From positions 1 through 36,577 of the forward strand of contig PWYM01000149.1 of the NCBI GenBank assembly GCA_003567855.1: a stretch of 36,577 bases of DNA, in the 5' to 3' direction. Of this stretch, positions 7,023 through 15,495 are shown in pieces. This DNA is from Gammaproteobacteria bacterium (GTDB lineage Bacteria > Pseudomonadota > Gammaproteobacteria > Steroidobacterales > PWYM01). Made by a program: the position numbers and the translations under genes. The notes under the pieces are model-generated. The model did not search any database and was not told the origin of the DNA. It saw nothing but the letters and a program-made list of their open reading frames with translations. How positions within the stretch are numbered: the first letter of the stretch is position 1; each line of letters begins with the position of its first letter.

Positions 7023-8963
7023 TCAGTCCGACGACCGCGTGCCGCCACCGGCCCGATTGGCCGCGGCGTCGTCGCCGGAGAAATGGTAGCGGTTCTTTCC
7101 CGCCCGCTTCGCGCCGTACATCGCCTGGTCGGCGCACTTGAGCAATGCATCCGCCTCGGTCGCATGATCGGGGAACAGCGCGATACCGACGCTGACGCCG
7201 ATCGTGCGTTCACCTGCTGACAGCGGGATCGGCGCCGCGAGCGCAGCGACGAGCTTTTCGGCGACCCGGTGCGCGTCGGTCGGGTGCGGCATGGGTCCGA
7301 GCAGCACGGCAAACTCGTCGCCGGCCATGCGCGCGACGGTGTCCGACTCGCGCACCACGCGGCTGAAGCGTTCGGCGATCGCGCGCAGCGCTTCGTCCCC
7401 GCTTTCGTGGCCGAGCTCGTCGTTGACCGGCTTGAACCCGTCCAGGTCGAGAAACAGCAGCGCGAGCCCTTCCCCGCTGCGCCGCGCCTGGCGGATGCGT
7501 TCGTGGAGCCGGTCGAAGAACAGCGTGCGGTTCGGCAGGCCGGTCAGCGCATCGTAGTGCGCGAGCCGCGTCAACTCGGCTTCCAGCGCCTTGCGGTCGC
7601 TGATGTCGCGCGATATTCCGACCAGATGAATGATGCGGCCGGACTCGTCACGCACCGGCGAGATGCTCGCAACGCTCGTATAGAACGTCCCGTTGCGGTG
7701 GCGGTTGTACAGCTCGCCGCTCCACACCTCACCGGCACGCAGCCGCGCCCAGACCTCCTCGGCGAGTTCCGCACCGCGCTCGTCGCGGCGCAGCGGCCGC
7801 GGCACCACGCCGAGCAGGTCTGACTGTGTGTAACCCGTCAGGCGCGCAAACGCCGGATTCAGGTACTGCACCGCACCGTCCGGGTCGGTAATCATCACCG
7901 CGTCAGCCGCGGCCTCGATCGCGGCGACGCGCGTGCGAAGCTCCTCGCGCACACGGCGCTGCTCGGTCACGTCGCGGGTGATGCCGAGAATTTCTCGGGG
8001 TGTCCCCCATTCGTCGGCGATCACGTCGACAACGATGTCGGTCCAGATGCTGCGGCCGAACCGCGTCGGCTGCTCAAGCTCCAGGCGTCGGCGTGCCAGG
8101 GTGCCGTGGTCGCGCACGTGCGCAATCATCTCTTCAAGCAGCTCGCGGCGGTCGGCGGCGACCACGTCGCGCACGTTCAGCGCGCGCACCTCTTCGGGCG
8201 TGAACCCGCTCTGGTCCTCCACCGACGGCGACACGTAAGTGAAGTTGCCGAGCAGATCGATCGTCCAGATCACGTCGTAGGCGTTTTCGGCGAAGGAGCG
8301 GAAGCGGCGCTCGCTCTCCTTCAGCCTGCGCTCCATGCGCCGCTGCTCGGTGACGTCGACGGCCATGGAGACCACCGCGGTCACTTCGCCGTTCCCGCCG
8401 TTGATGACGGCATTGCTCCAGTCACAGAGAATGAGCTCGCCGTCGCGCCGGATGTTGCGGCTCATCGTCGTCGTGCGCGTCGTGGTGCGCAGCGTGCTGT
8501 CGACGGCCTCGCGCACGTCGCCCATGTCCTCGGCGCGGACCAGGAACTCGAAGAAGTCCCGACCGATCACCTCCTCGCGGGTCCAGCCGAAGAGTTTTTC
8601 AGCGGCGCGGTTCCAGTCGAGCACCCGATGCTGGATGTCGGACACCATGATCGCGACGGGCGCGAGTTCGTAGAACACCTCGTAGCGGGCGGTGGTTTCG
8701 CGCAGGCGGCGCTCGCAGCGCCGGTTCGCGAGGATCGTCGCGGCGGCGGCCGCGGCGAGCACGAGGATCAGGAGTCCGAACAGCAGCCCCCACGGCGCGG
8801 TGGGTGCCGAAGGCCCGGGCACCGCCGCGTGCGCCGGCAGCGCCAGGACGCCTGCAACCACGACCGTGACCCGTGCCCAGGGCGCGGGCACCCGTGCGGC
8901 GGTGCTGCGACCCCACGGGGTACCGCGCGCGAACGTGCACGTACGGGCTGGCAACTGCGGCAC
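7023..8963 (-). CDS. Membrane-associated diguanylate cyclase with three PAS domains
   Basis: A 646-residue sensor that would make cyclic di-GMP. A hydrophobic segment ending PAHA and a second (about residues 58-78) suggest periplasmic or membrane location. Three PAS domains follow (roughly 90-210, 220-340, 350-465), each ending in a (V/I)(D/R)xTEQRR- or DISDRK-type PAC segment. The GGDEF domain then has an AGDEF signature (547-551), a variant found in active enzymes, and an RxxD inhibitory site (RESD) five residues before it. The start is uncertain. I prefer the GTG at 8963 because AGGGGA precedes it; GTG codons at 9014 and 8891 are alternatives. The IS30 left end is about 90 bases upstream of this start, so the promoter may be disturbed. 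Confidence 0.9.
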   Translation of the reverse strand: MPQLPARTCTFARGTPWGRSTAARVPAPWARVTVVVAGVLALPAHAAVPGPSAPTAPWGLLFGLLILVLAAAAAATILANRRCERRLRETTARYEVFYELAPVAIMVSDIQHRVLDWNRAAEKLFGWTREEVIGRDFFEFLVRAEDMGDVREAVDSTLRTTTRTTTMSRNIRRDGELILCDWSNAVINGGNGEVTAVVSMAVDVTEQRRMERRLKESERRFRSFAENAYDVIWTIDLLGNFTYVSPSVEDQSGFTPEEVRALNVRDVVAADRRELLEEMIAHVRDHGTLARRRLELEQPTRFGRSIWTDIVVDVIADEWGTPREILGITRDVTEQRRVREELRTRVAAIEAAADAVMITDPDGAVQYLNPAFARLTGYTQSDLLGVVPRPLRRDERGAELAEEVWARLRAGEVWSGELYNRHRNGTFYTSVASISPVRDESGRIIHLVGISRDISDRKALEAELTRLAHYDALTGLPNRTLFFDRLHERIRQARRSGEGLALLFLDLDGFKPVNDELGHESGDEALRAIAERFSRVVRESDTVARMAGDEFAVLLGPMPHPTDAHRVAEKLVAALAAPIPLSAGERTIGVSVGIALFPDHATEADALLKCADQAMYGAKRAGKNRYHFSGDDAAANRAGGGTRSSD

Positions 8964-9055
8964 GGATTCCCCTGAGAGTCGGCTCGGGACATTGCGCACA
9001 TGCGTACGGACCACGCAGGCACGTTGCGCTTTTTACACCAAAGGCCGTGGTGCAT

Positions 9056-9075
9056 TCAATCGGTGATTGCAACAC
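9056..9075 (+). repeat. IS30 left terminal inverted repeat
   Basis: 20 bases, sharing 18 with the right end in inverted orientation. The mismatches lie at the tenth and twelfth positions from the outside. Confidence 0.88.
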
Positions 9076-9110
9076 AGGATACTCTGGCAATTTAAACGGG
9101 AGGTCTTGTG

Positions 9111-10262
9111 ATGGCGCGATTGGGCAGGCCTGGCTTATCCGATGGTCAGAAATCGGAAGTCTGGGATCGATGGCGGAAGGGTGAAGGGTACAGCGATATC
9201 GGGCGGGCCATCGGCAAGCATCCGGCATCGGTTTTTGGGGTCCTGCGGTTACAGGGCGGATATACGCCAGCGGCAAGAAGTCGCGCGGACAGTCATCTGA
9301 CGTTGGCGGATCGCGAAGAGATATCTCGAGGGTTGTGTGCCGGATGGTCAATACGTGAGATCGCGCGCCAGCTCGGCCGCGCGCCGTCGACGGTAAGCCG
9401 AGAGATCGACAGAAATGGCGGGAGGTGCCGCTATCGTGCGACCGTCGCGGATGAAAAGACCTGGGATCGCGCTCGGCGCCCCAAGCTCTGTCGGCTCGCG
9501 CAGAACGGCGTGCTGCGGCGTATAGTCGCGAATAAGCTGGCACAAGATTGGTCGCCAGAGCAGATCGCTGGCTGGCTCAAGTGCACTTATTCTGAGGACG
9601 AGTCGCTGCACGTGTCGCATGAGACGATTTACAAGAGTCTATTCGTGCAGTCACGGGGCGTGCTGAAAAAAGAGCTTCAGAAGCACCTTCGGACCAAGAG
9701 GCCGTTCCGGCAATCCCGGCAGCACAACAATCGTGGCGCCCGACGCGGTCAGATCATCGATGGAGTATCGATCAGTGACCGGCCTCCAGAAATCGAGGAT
9801 CGCGCTGTTCCGGGCCATTGGGAAGGCGACCTCATTGCCGGTTGTGCCAATACCCATATCGCCACGCTGGTAGAGCGACAGTCGCGATTTACCATGCTGG
9901 TCCGGGTCGAAGGCAAAGACACCAAGACGGTCGTTTCAGCGCTCACCCGGCAAGTTAAGAAATTGCCGAGCCAATTACGTCGATCGCTGACCTGGGATCG
10001 CGGGATGGAACTGGCGAACCACAAGTCTTTTGCTATGGCGACAGACACGGAAGTCTACTTCTGTGACCCCAGGAGCCCATGGCAGCGGGGAACTAACGAA
10101 AATACTAACCGCCTGTTGCGGCAGTATTTCCCAAAGAAAACTGATCTATCGGTTTACTCTCAGGCGGAATTGAACAAGGTCGCACGCAAGCTAAATCAGA
10201 GACCGAGGAAAACGCTCGACTTCAGTTCACCAGCAGATAAACTCGCTGAAGTGTTGCAGTGA
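9111..10262 (+). CDS. IS30 family transposase
   Basis: A 383-residue DDE recombinase that moves the flanking element. The N-terminus has two helix-turn-helix segments (SDIGRAIGKHPASV, and SIREIARQLGRAPSTVSREI, the classical IS30 motif). The catalytic core shows the first Asp in HWEGDLIAG, the second in LTWDRGMELANH and the Glu in GTNENTNRLLRQYFPK. The DDE triad and the IS30-typical C-terminus (LNQRPRKTLDFSSPAD) are all intact. GGGAGG lies 7 bases before the ATG at 9111, and a GTG directly before it (9108) is the alternative start. Nothing in the frame is broken, so the element may still be active. Confidence 0.95.
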   Translation: MARLGRPGLSDGQKSEVWDRWRKGEGYSDIGRAIGKHPASVFGVLRLQGGYTPAARSRADSHLTLADREEISRGLCAGWSIREIARQLGRAPSTVSREIDRNGGRCRYRATVADEKTWDRARRPKLCRLAQNGVLRRIVANKLAQDWSPEQIAGWLKCTYSEDESLHVSHETIYKSLFVQSRGVLKKELQKHLRTKRPFRQSRQHNNRGARRGQIIDGVSISDRPPEIEDRAVPGHWEGDLIAGCANTHIATLVERQSRFTMLVRVEGKDTKTVVSALTRQVKKLPSQLRRSLTWDRGMELANHKSFAMATDTEVYFCDPRSPWQRGTNENTNRLLRQYFPKKTDLSVYSQAELNKVARKLNQRPRKTLDFSSPADKLAEVLQ

Positions 10263-10270
10263 CCGATTGA
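10251..10270 (-). repeat. IS30 right terminal inverted repeat
   Basis: 20 bases overlapping the 3' end of the transposase gene; the inverted match of the left end (18 of 20). Confidence 0.88.
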
Positions 10271-10345
10271 GTTCTCAGTCGTGATGCGCAAGTCACAGGG
10301 GCTGGCAACACGTGAGACATGCGATCAGGGATAGAATTCCCGGTC

Positions 10346-11488
10346 ATGGATGATTTCGATCTCATCGTCGTCGGCGCGGGCGTCGCCGGCGCCTCGCTCG
10401 CGTGGCGCCTCGCCGGTACGCGCCGCGTCGCCGTGCTCGAGATGGAGCCACAGCCGGGCTACCACGCCAGCGGGCGCTCGGCGACGCACCTGAACCTCAC
10501 GGTCGGCCTGCCTGCAGTGCGCAGGCTCAGCGCGGTCAGCCGTGCATTTTTCCTGCAGCCGCCGGATGGTTTCGCAGCGGTTCCGCTGGTGACGCCGTGT
10601 CCAGCGCTGACCGTCGCCGCCGAGGATGAGCGCGCACTGGCCGTCGAGTGCCTGCGCGAGCTGCATGCACTCGGCAGCGACGCCCGCGAACTCGATGCCG
10701 CGGAGCTGCGCACGATGGTGCCCATCCTCAGCATCCGGCCGGGCAAACTCGCCGTCGGCGTTTTCGACCCCGAGGGATACCGCATCGACGGCCACGCGCT
10801 GCTGGGCGGCTACCTGCAGGGCATGCGCCGCGCCGGCGGCGAACTCTTCACCGACGCGGCGGTGTCTTCGCTGCACCATGCAGATGGCCTCTGGCACGTC
10901 GAGGCCGGCGGCCGCACGCTGCGCGCGCCGGTGGTCGTCAACGCCGCCGGCGCCTGGGCCGACGAGGTCGCGCGCCATGCCGGCGTTCGGGCGCTCGGCC
11001 TGATGCCGCTGCGCCGGACCGCGGTGACGTTCAACCTGCCCGAGGGCATCGACGCGCGCCAGTGGCCGTTCGTGAAATGCGTCTCCGAGCGCTGGTACTT
11101 CGTGCCCGAGGCGGGCGGGCTGCTGCTGTCTCCGGCCGATGAGACGCCGATGCCACCGTGCGACGTGCAGCCCGACGAGTACGACGTCGCGGTCGCCGTG
11201 GACCGCTTCGAGACCGTCACCGACGTCACGGTCGAACGCCTCACCGCGCGCTGGGCCGGGCTGCGCACCTTCGCCGCCGACCGCCTGCCCGTCGTCGGCC
11301 ACGATCCGACTGCGCCGGGCTTCTTCTGGCTCGCCGGCCAGGGGGGTGCGGGCCTTCAGACCTCGCCGGCGCTGAGCGCGCTGGCCGCTGCGGTCCTCGA
11401 CGGTCGTGCCCCCGACCCCGAGCTGCAGGCCGCGGGACTCGATCCGACACTGTTCGAGCCGGCGCGGCTCGCCGGCGCATCGTCCTGA
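10346..11488 (+). CDS. FAD-dependent oxidoreductase (DAO family)
   Basis: A 380-residue flavoprotein of the D-amino acid oxidase/glycine oxidase type. The N-terminus has the dinucleotide-binding fold (LIVVGAGVAGASLAWRLA) and then the FAD-contacting segment YHASGRSATHLN. Near the middle is VVNAAGAWADEVA, typical of DAO proteins. The C-terminus has WAGLRTFAADRLPVVG and WLAGQGGAGLQTSPAL, which close over the flavin. The family oxidises the C-N or C-O bond of small amines or hydroxy acids. The substrate cannot be read from the sequence. I chose the ATG at 10346 because it puts the glycine-rich loop at residue 10; an upstream start at 10319 would add nine residues. The IS30 element ends 75 bases upstream. 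Confidence 0.9.
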   Translation: MDDFDLIVVGAGVAGASLAWRLAGTRRVAVLEMEPQPGYHASGRSATHLNLTVGLPAVRRLSAVSRAFFLQPPDGFAAVPLVTPCPALTVAAEDERALAVECLRELHALGSDARELDAAELRTMVPILSIRPGKLAVGVFDPEGYRIDGHALLGGYLQGMRRAGGELFTDAAVSSLHHADGLWHVEAGGRTLRAPVVVNAAGAWADEVARHAGVRALGLMPLRRTAVTFNLPEGIDARQWPFVKCVSERWYFVPEAGGLLLSPADETPMPPCDVQPDEYDVAVAVDRFETVTDVTVERLTARWAGLRTFAADRLPVVGHDPTAPGFFWLAGQGGAGLQTSPALSALAAAVLDGRAPDPELQAAGLDPTLFEPARLAGASS

Positions 11489-11542
11489 GTCCGGGCAATG
11501 GCCGTGATAAAGTCGCCATCCACAAGCTCGCAACCGTCACCC

Positions 11543-12214
11543 ATGCCCATCGCGACATCCCGGATTCGCCGCACCGCCGCACCTGCCGTTGTCGGCACGT
11601 GGCTCGTCGCCCTGCTCGTGTGCGCGCCCTCTGCTGCCGCCGCTGACGAACGCCGGGCCACGGCCGAACCGACGTTCAGCATCACACCCATGCTCGGCCG
11701 GCGGACTGGCGGGCGCTTTGACTCACCGGACGGTGACGACCGCCGGAACGTCGACGACGACACCTCGGTCGCGCTCGCCCTTAACCTGATGCAGGCGCCA
11801 GGGCGCTTCTACGAGGGCCTTTACAGCCGCCAGAGCACATCGTTCGAACGCGACGACGGCCTGCCGCTCGCACTGGATATCGAGTACCTGCACATCGGCG
11901 GCATGCTGATGTGGCCGCAACGCGGCTTCCAGTCGTTCGTGACGGGCACGCTCGGCGCCACGCGGCTCGATCCCGAAGGCCCGGCGGGGAGCCGGACACG
12001 TCCGTCGATTTCGCTGGGCGTGGGCGCACATGTCCCGTTCAACCGGCACGTGGGCCTGCGGCTGGAGGCGCGCGGCTATCTCACGCTCACCGAAGGCGAC
12101 GAGGAGATCTTCTGCGTATCGGCGCCGCCGCAGCAGGCGGGCTGCGCGGCGCGCTATTCGGGCAATACGCTCGTGCAGGTGGAGGCGCTGGCGGGCATCA
12201 GCATCGCGTTCTAG
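11543..12214 (+). CDS. Predicted outer-membrane beta-barrel-like protein
   Basis: A 223-residue exported protein. A signal peptide with an Arg-rich start (RIRRTAAP) and hydrophobic core ends near SAAAA. The mature part has alternating polar/hydrophobic strands, aromatic residues at strand ends (GFQSFVTGTLGATRL, VGLRLEARGYLTL) and terminates in ALAGISIAF. A final Phe is the usual signal for outer-membrane barrel insertion. A strand rich in VDDDTSVALALNL is similar to the start of small OmpW/OmpA-like barrels. Two cysteines near the C-terminus (CVSAPPQQAGC) could pair. Function unknown. The frame is open from 11498, but the ATG at 11543 gives a conventional signal peptide. It lies 54 bases after the oxidoreductase. 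Confidence 0.75.
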   Translation: MPIATSRIRRTAAPAVVGTWLVALLVCAPSAAAADERRATAEPTFSITPMLGRRTGGRFDSPDGDDRRNVDDDTSVALALNLMQAPGRFYEGLYSRQSTSFERDDGLPLALDIEYLHIGGMLMWPQRGFQSFVTGTLGATRLDPEGPAGSRTRPSISLGVGAHVPFNRHVGLRLEARGYLTLTEGDEEIFCVSAPPQQAGCAARYSGNTLVQVEALAGISIAF

Positions 12215-12318
12215 GGCTGCGCCACCCGCACCGGGCGCGGCTTGACAGCGCCGTGCCGGCACATGATTTTGGAACCATAAGGATGGCGTGGGCGAATTGC
12301 GCCCCGGGAGAGACTGCC

Positions 12319-13020
12319 GTGAACACGATGACAGCACGAATTCCTGCACTGGTGGCGGCCGCGCTGCTGATCGCCGGCTGCGGCGGCGTCATCAACGAGC
12401 CCATCGAGGTTGCCGCGGGCGAACATCTCGATGGCGGCCTGACCACGGTCAACGCGCCGATCATGCTGCGCCAGGGCGCAAGCGTCGACGGCCGCCTGCG
12501 CACCGTCAACGGCGGCATCACGCTGGAACGCGACGCGAGCGCCGGGCAGGTGGAAGCGGTCAACGGCAGCATCCGGGTCGGCGAGGGCGCACGGATCAGC
12601 GCCGCCAGCACCGTCAACGGCAGCATAGAGCTCGGCCCCGGCACCGAGGTCGACGGGCGGGTTTCCACGGTCAACGGTCGCATCACGGCGCGCGACGGCG
12701 TGCGCATCAACGGCGACGTCGAGAACGTCAACGGCGGTTTCTTCCTCGAGGGCACCACGGTGCACGGCAACCTGGCCACCGCCAACGGCGACATAGAACT
12801 GCTCGAGGGCACGCGCGTGACCGGCGACGTGGTCATCTCCGAAGACCGTACGCTCGACGGCGATGCCGAGATCACGATCATCGTCGGGCGCGACGCGGTC
12901 GTCGAGGGCATGGTGATCGTGCAGGGCGATACCCGCGTCAACCTGTACGTGCACGAAAGCGCACGCATCGGCGGATCCGAGGGGGTGGAACCGGAAGCGT
13001 TTTCCGGGACCCGTCCGTGA
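12319..13020 (+). CDS. Lipoprotein with tandem VNG beta-helix repeats
   Basis: A 233-residue predicted lipoprotein. The signal peptide ends in LIAGC, with lipidated Cys21. The rest consists of about seven tandem repeats of 18-19 residues, each starting (T/A/N)(V/A)N(G/A), for example TVNGGITLERDASAGQVE and TVNGSIELGPGTEVDGRVS. Each contains two or three short strands ending in Gly. Such repeats form right-handed beta-helices, as in bactofilin-like or polymer-forming proteins; I cannot name a family. The GTG start has GGGAGAG upstream, and an ATG three codons later is an alternative. The stop overlaps the next gene's start (GTGA), so the two are translationally coupled. Confidence 0.82.
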   Translation: MNTMTARIPALVAAALLIAGCGGVINEPIEVAAGEHLDGGLTTVNAPIMLRQGASVDGRLRTVNGGITLERDASAGQVEAVNGSIRVGEGARISAASTVNGSIELGPGTEVDGRVSTVNGRITARDGVRINGDVENVNGGFFLEGTTVHGNLATANGDIELLEGTRVTGDVVISEDRTLDGDAEITIIVGRDAVVEGMVIVQGDTRVNLYVHESARIGGSEGVEPEAFSGTRP

Positions 13021-14156
13021 CGCAGGAGTACTGCCTGCTCGGCCGCACCGGGCTGCGGGTCAGCCGGCTCGCACTCGGCACGATGACCTTCGGCGAACAG
13101 TGGGGCTTCGGGTGCGACGAGGCGACTGCACGCACGCTGTTCGACCGGTACCTGGAAGCCGGCGGCAACTTCATCGACACCGCCGACGCCTACACCGGCG
13201 GCACCAGCGAACGCTGGCTGGGGCGCTTCATCGCCGACGCCGGCGTGCGCGACCACGTCGTGCTGGCGACCAAGTACTCGTTCACCGACCGGCTCGGGAA
13301 TCCGAACGCCGGCGGCAACCACCGCAAGAACCTGCTGCGCGCGCTCGACGCGTCACTGGAGCGGCTCGGCACCGACTACATCGACCTCTACATCATGCAC
13401 CTCTGGGACCGCCTGACACCGGTCGAGGAAGTACTGCGCACGCTCGACGACCAGGTGCGCGCCGGTCGAATACGACACTACGCGCTGTCCGACGTGCCGG
13501 CGTGGTACGCCGCACGCGCGCAGACGCTCGCCGAGGCGCGTGGCTGGGAGCCGGTCGCGGCGATGCAGCTCGAGTATTCGCTCGCTGAACGCAACATCGA
13601 GCGCGAGCACATCCCCGCGGGGCTCGCGCTCGACATGGGCGTGATGGTCTGGAGCCCGCTTTGCTCCGGGCTGCTGTCGGGCAAGTACCGTGCCGACGGA
13701 CGCGGCGGCGAGGGCCGGCTGAGTGCCGGCGGCCGCGGCGGGCTCGAGGCCCGGCTCACGCCACGCAACCTCGCCATCCTCGCCGAGCTCGAGCGCGTCT
13801 CGCAGGCACTCGGGCGGCCGATGGCCGAGGTCGCGCTGAACTGGGTCGCCAACCGCCCGGGTGTCGCGTCGGTGCTCGTCGGTGCGACGCGCGCCGAACA
13901 GCTCGAAAGCAACCTGCGGGCGCTGGACTTCGACCTGCCTCCCGAGCTCTACGACGCGCTCGATGCCGCCAGCGCACCGCGGCCGCAGTTTCCGGAGACC
14001 CTGTTTTCGGACCCGTTCCAGCGTCTCGTGCACGGGAACACTGATGTCGCCGACCGCCCGCCCGGTTACGACGACGGCACATGGATCACCTCCGGCGACG
14101 AGATGGCGCTGCCATTCATTGCCGAGCAGGCGTCACGCCACGAAGGGAATCATTGA
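13017..14156 (+). CDS. Aldo/keto reductase
   Basis: A 379-residue NADPH-dependent reductase of the aldo/keto reductase superfamily, a (beta/alpha)8 barrel. The catalytic tetrad is complete: Asp54 and Tyr59 (FIDTADAY), Lys86 (ATKYS) and His128 (YIMHLWD). The N-terminus (GRTGLRVSRLALGTMTFG) and the cofactor loop near LVGATRAEQLESNL fit the YajO/Tas-like branch. The GTG start overlaps the lipoprotein stop by 4 bases, and the stop overlaps the next gene's ATG by one base. Substrate is unknown. The coupling to a lipoprotein and a murein hydrolase is curious for a cytoplasmic reductase. Confidence 0.92.
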   Translation: MTQEYCLLGRTGLRVSRLALGTMTFGEQWGFGCDEATARTLFDRYLEAGGNFIDTADAYTGGTSERWLGRFIADAGVRDHVVLATKYSFTDRLGNPNAGGNHRKNLLRALDASLERLGTDYIDLYIMHLWDRLTPVEEVLRTLDDQVRAGRIRHYALSDVPAWYAARAQTLAEARGWEPVAAMQLEYSLAERNIEREHIPAGLALDMGVMVWSPLCSGLLSGKYRADGRGGEGRLSAGGRGGLEARLTPRNLAILAELERVSQALGRPMAEVALNWVANRPGVASVLVGATRAEQLESNLRALDFDLPPELYDALDAASAPRPQFPETLFSDPFQRLVHGNTDVADRPPGYDDGTWITSGDEMALPFIAEQASRHEGNH

Positions 14157-15397
14157 TGTATCACGCTGAATCTCCGCACCGCTGGTGCCTGCGGGCGCGC
14201 GCCCCTGGCGCGGCGCCTGCGATGGCGGTCGCGCTGCTCATGCTGGCCACGGGCACGCCGGCCGCGGCTGACGACGGCTTCGAACGCTGCATCGACACCA
14301 TCGCCGAACGCGCCGCCGACGAGGGCATCTCGGCGGCGACCATAGATGGCGTGCTGCGCAAGGCCAGCCAGCTCGAACGCGTGATCGCCGCCGACCGCCG
14401 GCAGCCCGAGTTCACCGACCCGTTCACGCGCTACCTGAATCTCAGGGTCAACGACGCGCGTGTCGCGCGCGGACGCGAGCTGCTCGAACGCCACGGCGCG
14501 CTGCTCGACCGCATCCGTGCCGAGTACGGCATCTCGCCGCAGTACCTGCTGTCGTTCTGGGCGCTGGAAACGAACTTCGGCAGCTATTTCGGCGAAATCC
14601 CGGTCTTCGACTCGCTGGCGACGCTGGCCTGTGACCCGCGCCGCGGTGGCTATTTCACCGGCGAGCTGATCGCAGCACTGCACATCGTCGACGAGGGTCA
14701 CATCGACCCCGACGACATGGTCGGCTCGTGGGCCGGCGCGATGGGCCATACGCAGTTCATGCCGTCGGTGTACCGTCGCTACGCGGTAGACGGTGACGGC
14801 AACGGCCGCATCGACCTGTGGAACAGCGTCGAGGACGCGCTGACCTCGGCGGCGAACTTCCTGCGCGGCATCGGGTGGACGCCCGGCTGGCGCTGGGGGC
14901 GCGAGGTCGCGCTGCCCGACGGCTTCGACCATGCGCTCGCCGGCCGCGACCGCAGCCGCACGCTCACCGAGTGGCGTGAACTCGGTGTGCGTCGAACCGA
15001 CGGCGGCCGACTGTCGGCCGATGACACCGAGGCCTCGCTGGTCGTGCCCGCCGGGCACCGCGGTCCGGCGTTCCTCGTCTATCCGAATTTCGACGTGATC
15101 ATGCGCTGGAACCGCTCCGAGTTCTTCGCGCTCACCGTCGGCCACCTTGCCGACCGCATCGCCGGCGAAGGCCCGCTGTCCAATCCGCCGCCCGAGGACC
15201 TGCCGCGCCTCACCCGCGACCAGGTGCGCGCGCTGCAGGCGGCGCTGAACGCGCGCGGCTTCGACAGCGGCACGCCCGACGGCATCCTCGGCCCGGCGAC
15301 GCGCTCGGCGATACGCGACTTCCAGCGCGCCGAGGGCTGGGTCGCCGACGGCTTCCCCGACGAACAGGTGCTCGACGCGCTCACAAGCGGGCGCTGA
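14156..15397 (+). CDS. MltB-like lytic murein transglycosylase with C-terminal peptidoglycan-binding domain
   Basis: A 413-residue periplasmic enzyme that cleaves the glycan strand of peptidoglycan with formation of 1,6-anhydro ends. The signal peptide ends at PAAA (about residue 38). The catalytic domain has ISPQYLLSFWALETNFG with the acid Glu138. GAMGHTQFMPS, the substrate-cleft motif of the MltB (SLT_2) family, follows. The C-terminus (from about residue 347) is a PG_binding_1 module (LTRDQVRALQAALNARGF, DGILGPATRSAIRDFQ). There is no lipobox, so the protein is probably soluble. The ATG overlaps the previous stop (TGATG), with AAGGGA upstream. Confidence 0.95.
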   Translation: MYHAESPHRWCLRARAPGAAPAMAVALLMLATGTPAAADDGFERCIDTIAERAADEGISAATIDGVLRKASQLERVIAADRRQPEFTDPFTRYLNLRVNDARVARGRELLERHGALLDRIRAEYGISPQYLLSFWALETNFGSYFGEIPVFDSLATLACDPRRGGYFTGELIAALHIVDEGHIDPDDMVGSWAGAMGHTQFMPSVYRRYAVDGDGNGRIDLWNSVEDALTSAANFLRGIGWTPGWRWGREVALPDGFDHALAGRDRSRTLTEWRELGVRRTDGGRLSADDTEASLVVPAGHRGPAFLVYPNFDVIMRWNRSEFFALTVGHLADRIAGEGPLSNPPPEDLPRLTRDQVRALQAALNARGFDSGTPDGILGPATRSAIRDFQRAEGWVADGFPDEQVLDALTSGR

Positions 15398-15495
15398 CGC
15401 GACTGACAGACGAACGCGTGCGGCAGGCGGTCGACTGCATACCGGTTGCGTCTGCTAGCCTCGATCGTCTCTACGCGATGCGCCGGGAGCCGATC

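Larger units (their letters stand above)
9056..10270 (+). mobile_element. IS30-family insertion sequence, complete
   Basis: The ends are 20-bp inverted repeats. TCAATCGGTGATTGCAACAC (9056-9075) matches the complement of 10251-10270 at 18 of 20 positions. The right repeat overlaps the last codons and stop of the transposase. The element is about 1.2 kb with a single intact transposase and looks clearly poorer in G+C than its surroundings, so it is a recent arrival. No convincing 2-3 base target duplication was found next to the ends, so the exact outer boundaries may be off by a few bases. It sits between two divergent host genes. Confidence 0.9.

Noticed and set aside
7280-7340. Possible inactive GGDEF domain because the motif is AGDEF
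   Set aside because: AGDEF is a known working variant and the inhibitory RxxD site is intact, so there is no reason to call it degenerate.
9050-10275. Target-site duplication for the IS30 element
   Set aside because: Several 2- and 3-base comparisons next to the inverted repeats gave no match, so none is reported.
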